Assembly: GCA_024401115.1 (NCBI GenBank)
Contig: JAKSLP010000006.1
Coordinates: 24,467 to 88,466 of the forward strand
Reading direction: 5' to 3'
DNA: 64,000 nucleotides
From: Bacteroidaceae bacterium
GTDB taxonomy: Bacteria; Bacteroidota; Bacteroidia; Bacteroidales; Bacteroidaceae
The position numbers were made by a program, and so were the translations under genes. Position 1 is the stretch's first letter; each line of letters starts with the position of its first letter. Under the pieces are notes generated by a model that ran no database searches, was not told the DNA's origin, and saw nothing but the letters and a program-made list of their open reading frames with translations. Shown piece by piece: positions 63,999-64,000 of the stretch.

Positions 63999-64000
63999 GA

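Overview
The window is chromosomal DNA from a member of the Bacteroidales, most likely a Prevotellaceae or Bacteroidaceae species. The evidence is consistent. Almost every transcription start carries the Bacteroidota -7 element TAnnTTTG (usually TATCTTTG), often with TTTG about 20 bp upstream, and Shine-Dalgarno sequences are weak or absent. The gene content also fits: serine palmitoyltransferase (bacterial sphingolipids), type III glutamine synthetase, LL-diaminopimelate aminotransferase and a type III 3-phosphoglycerate dehydrogenase.

Positions 1-31 kb are mostly housekeeping. A lipid kinase (cut by the left edge) diverges from serine palmitoyltransferase. trmN6 follows, then a lon-tgt-lptF/G operon joined by ATGA overlaps. 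Next come an outer-membrane-protein pair, an orphan RecQ C-terminal protein with an HU protein, malY-DUF3737, a Cys-Ser-Glu tRNA operon, aspS, a LOG-family protein and valS. A co-directional run then covers agmatine to putrescine (aguA, aguB), diaminopimelate (dapF, dapL) and nitrogen assimilation (glnN). A secreted low-complexity protein precedes a minus-strand serC-serA-DUF1015-yigZ operon.

Positions 32.5-43 kb hold dbpA-like helicase, rarA, glnS, manC-dedA and the xylose operon xylB-xylA. Their intergenic gaps are filled with dispersed palindromic repeats. One repeat family also sits in frame inside xylB and ends there in a heptanucleotide tandem array. A probable small RNA lies between rarA and glnS.

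Positions 43.2-60 kb are an exopolysaccharide locus: a stand-alone receiver protein, an initiating sugar transferase with a receiver-like N-terminus, a short TolC-like outer membrane protein, a Wzz/tyrosine-kinase-like protein with a degenerate ATPase, an O-antigen-ligase/polymerase, seven glycosyltransferases of families GT2, GT4 and DUF4422, an acetyltransferase, a flippase and UDP-galactopyranose mutase. The second half is visibly more A/T-rich than the housekeeping genes, as expected for exchanged surface-polysaccharide genes. At 60.3-63.7 kb a VTC-type polymerase, a DUF4956 membrane protein and a CotH-family kinase form a compact operon.

The observations I rate highest are the in-frame repeat and possible phase switch in xylB, a twin operator with identical 22-bp spacing upstream of two distant low-complexity secreted-protein genes, the VTC-DUF4956-CotH module, the paired receiver proteins of the polysaccharide locus, and the small RNA candidate. 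No rRNA, CRISPR array or complete insertion sequence was seen.
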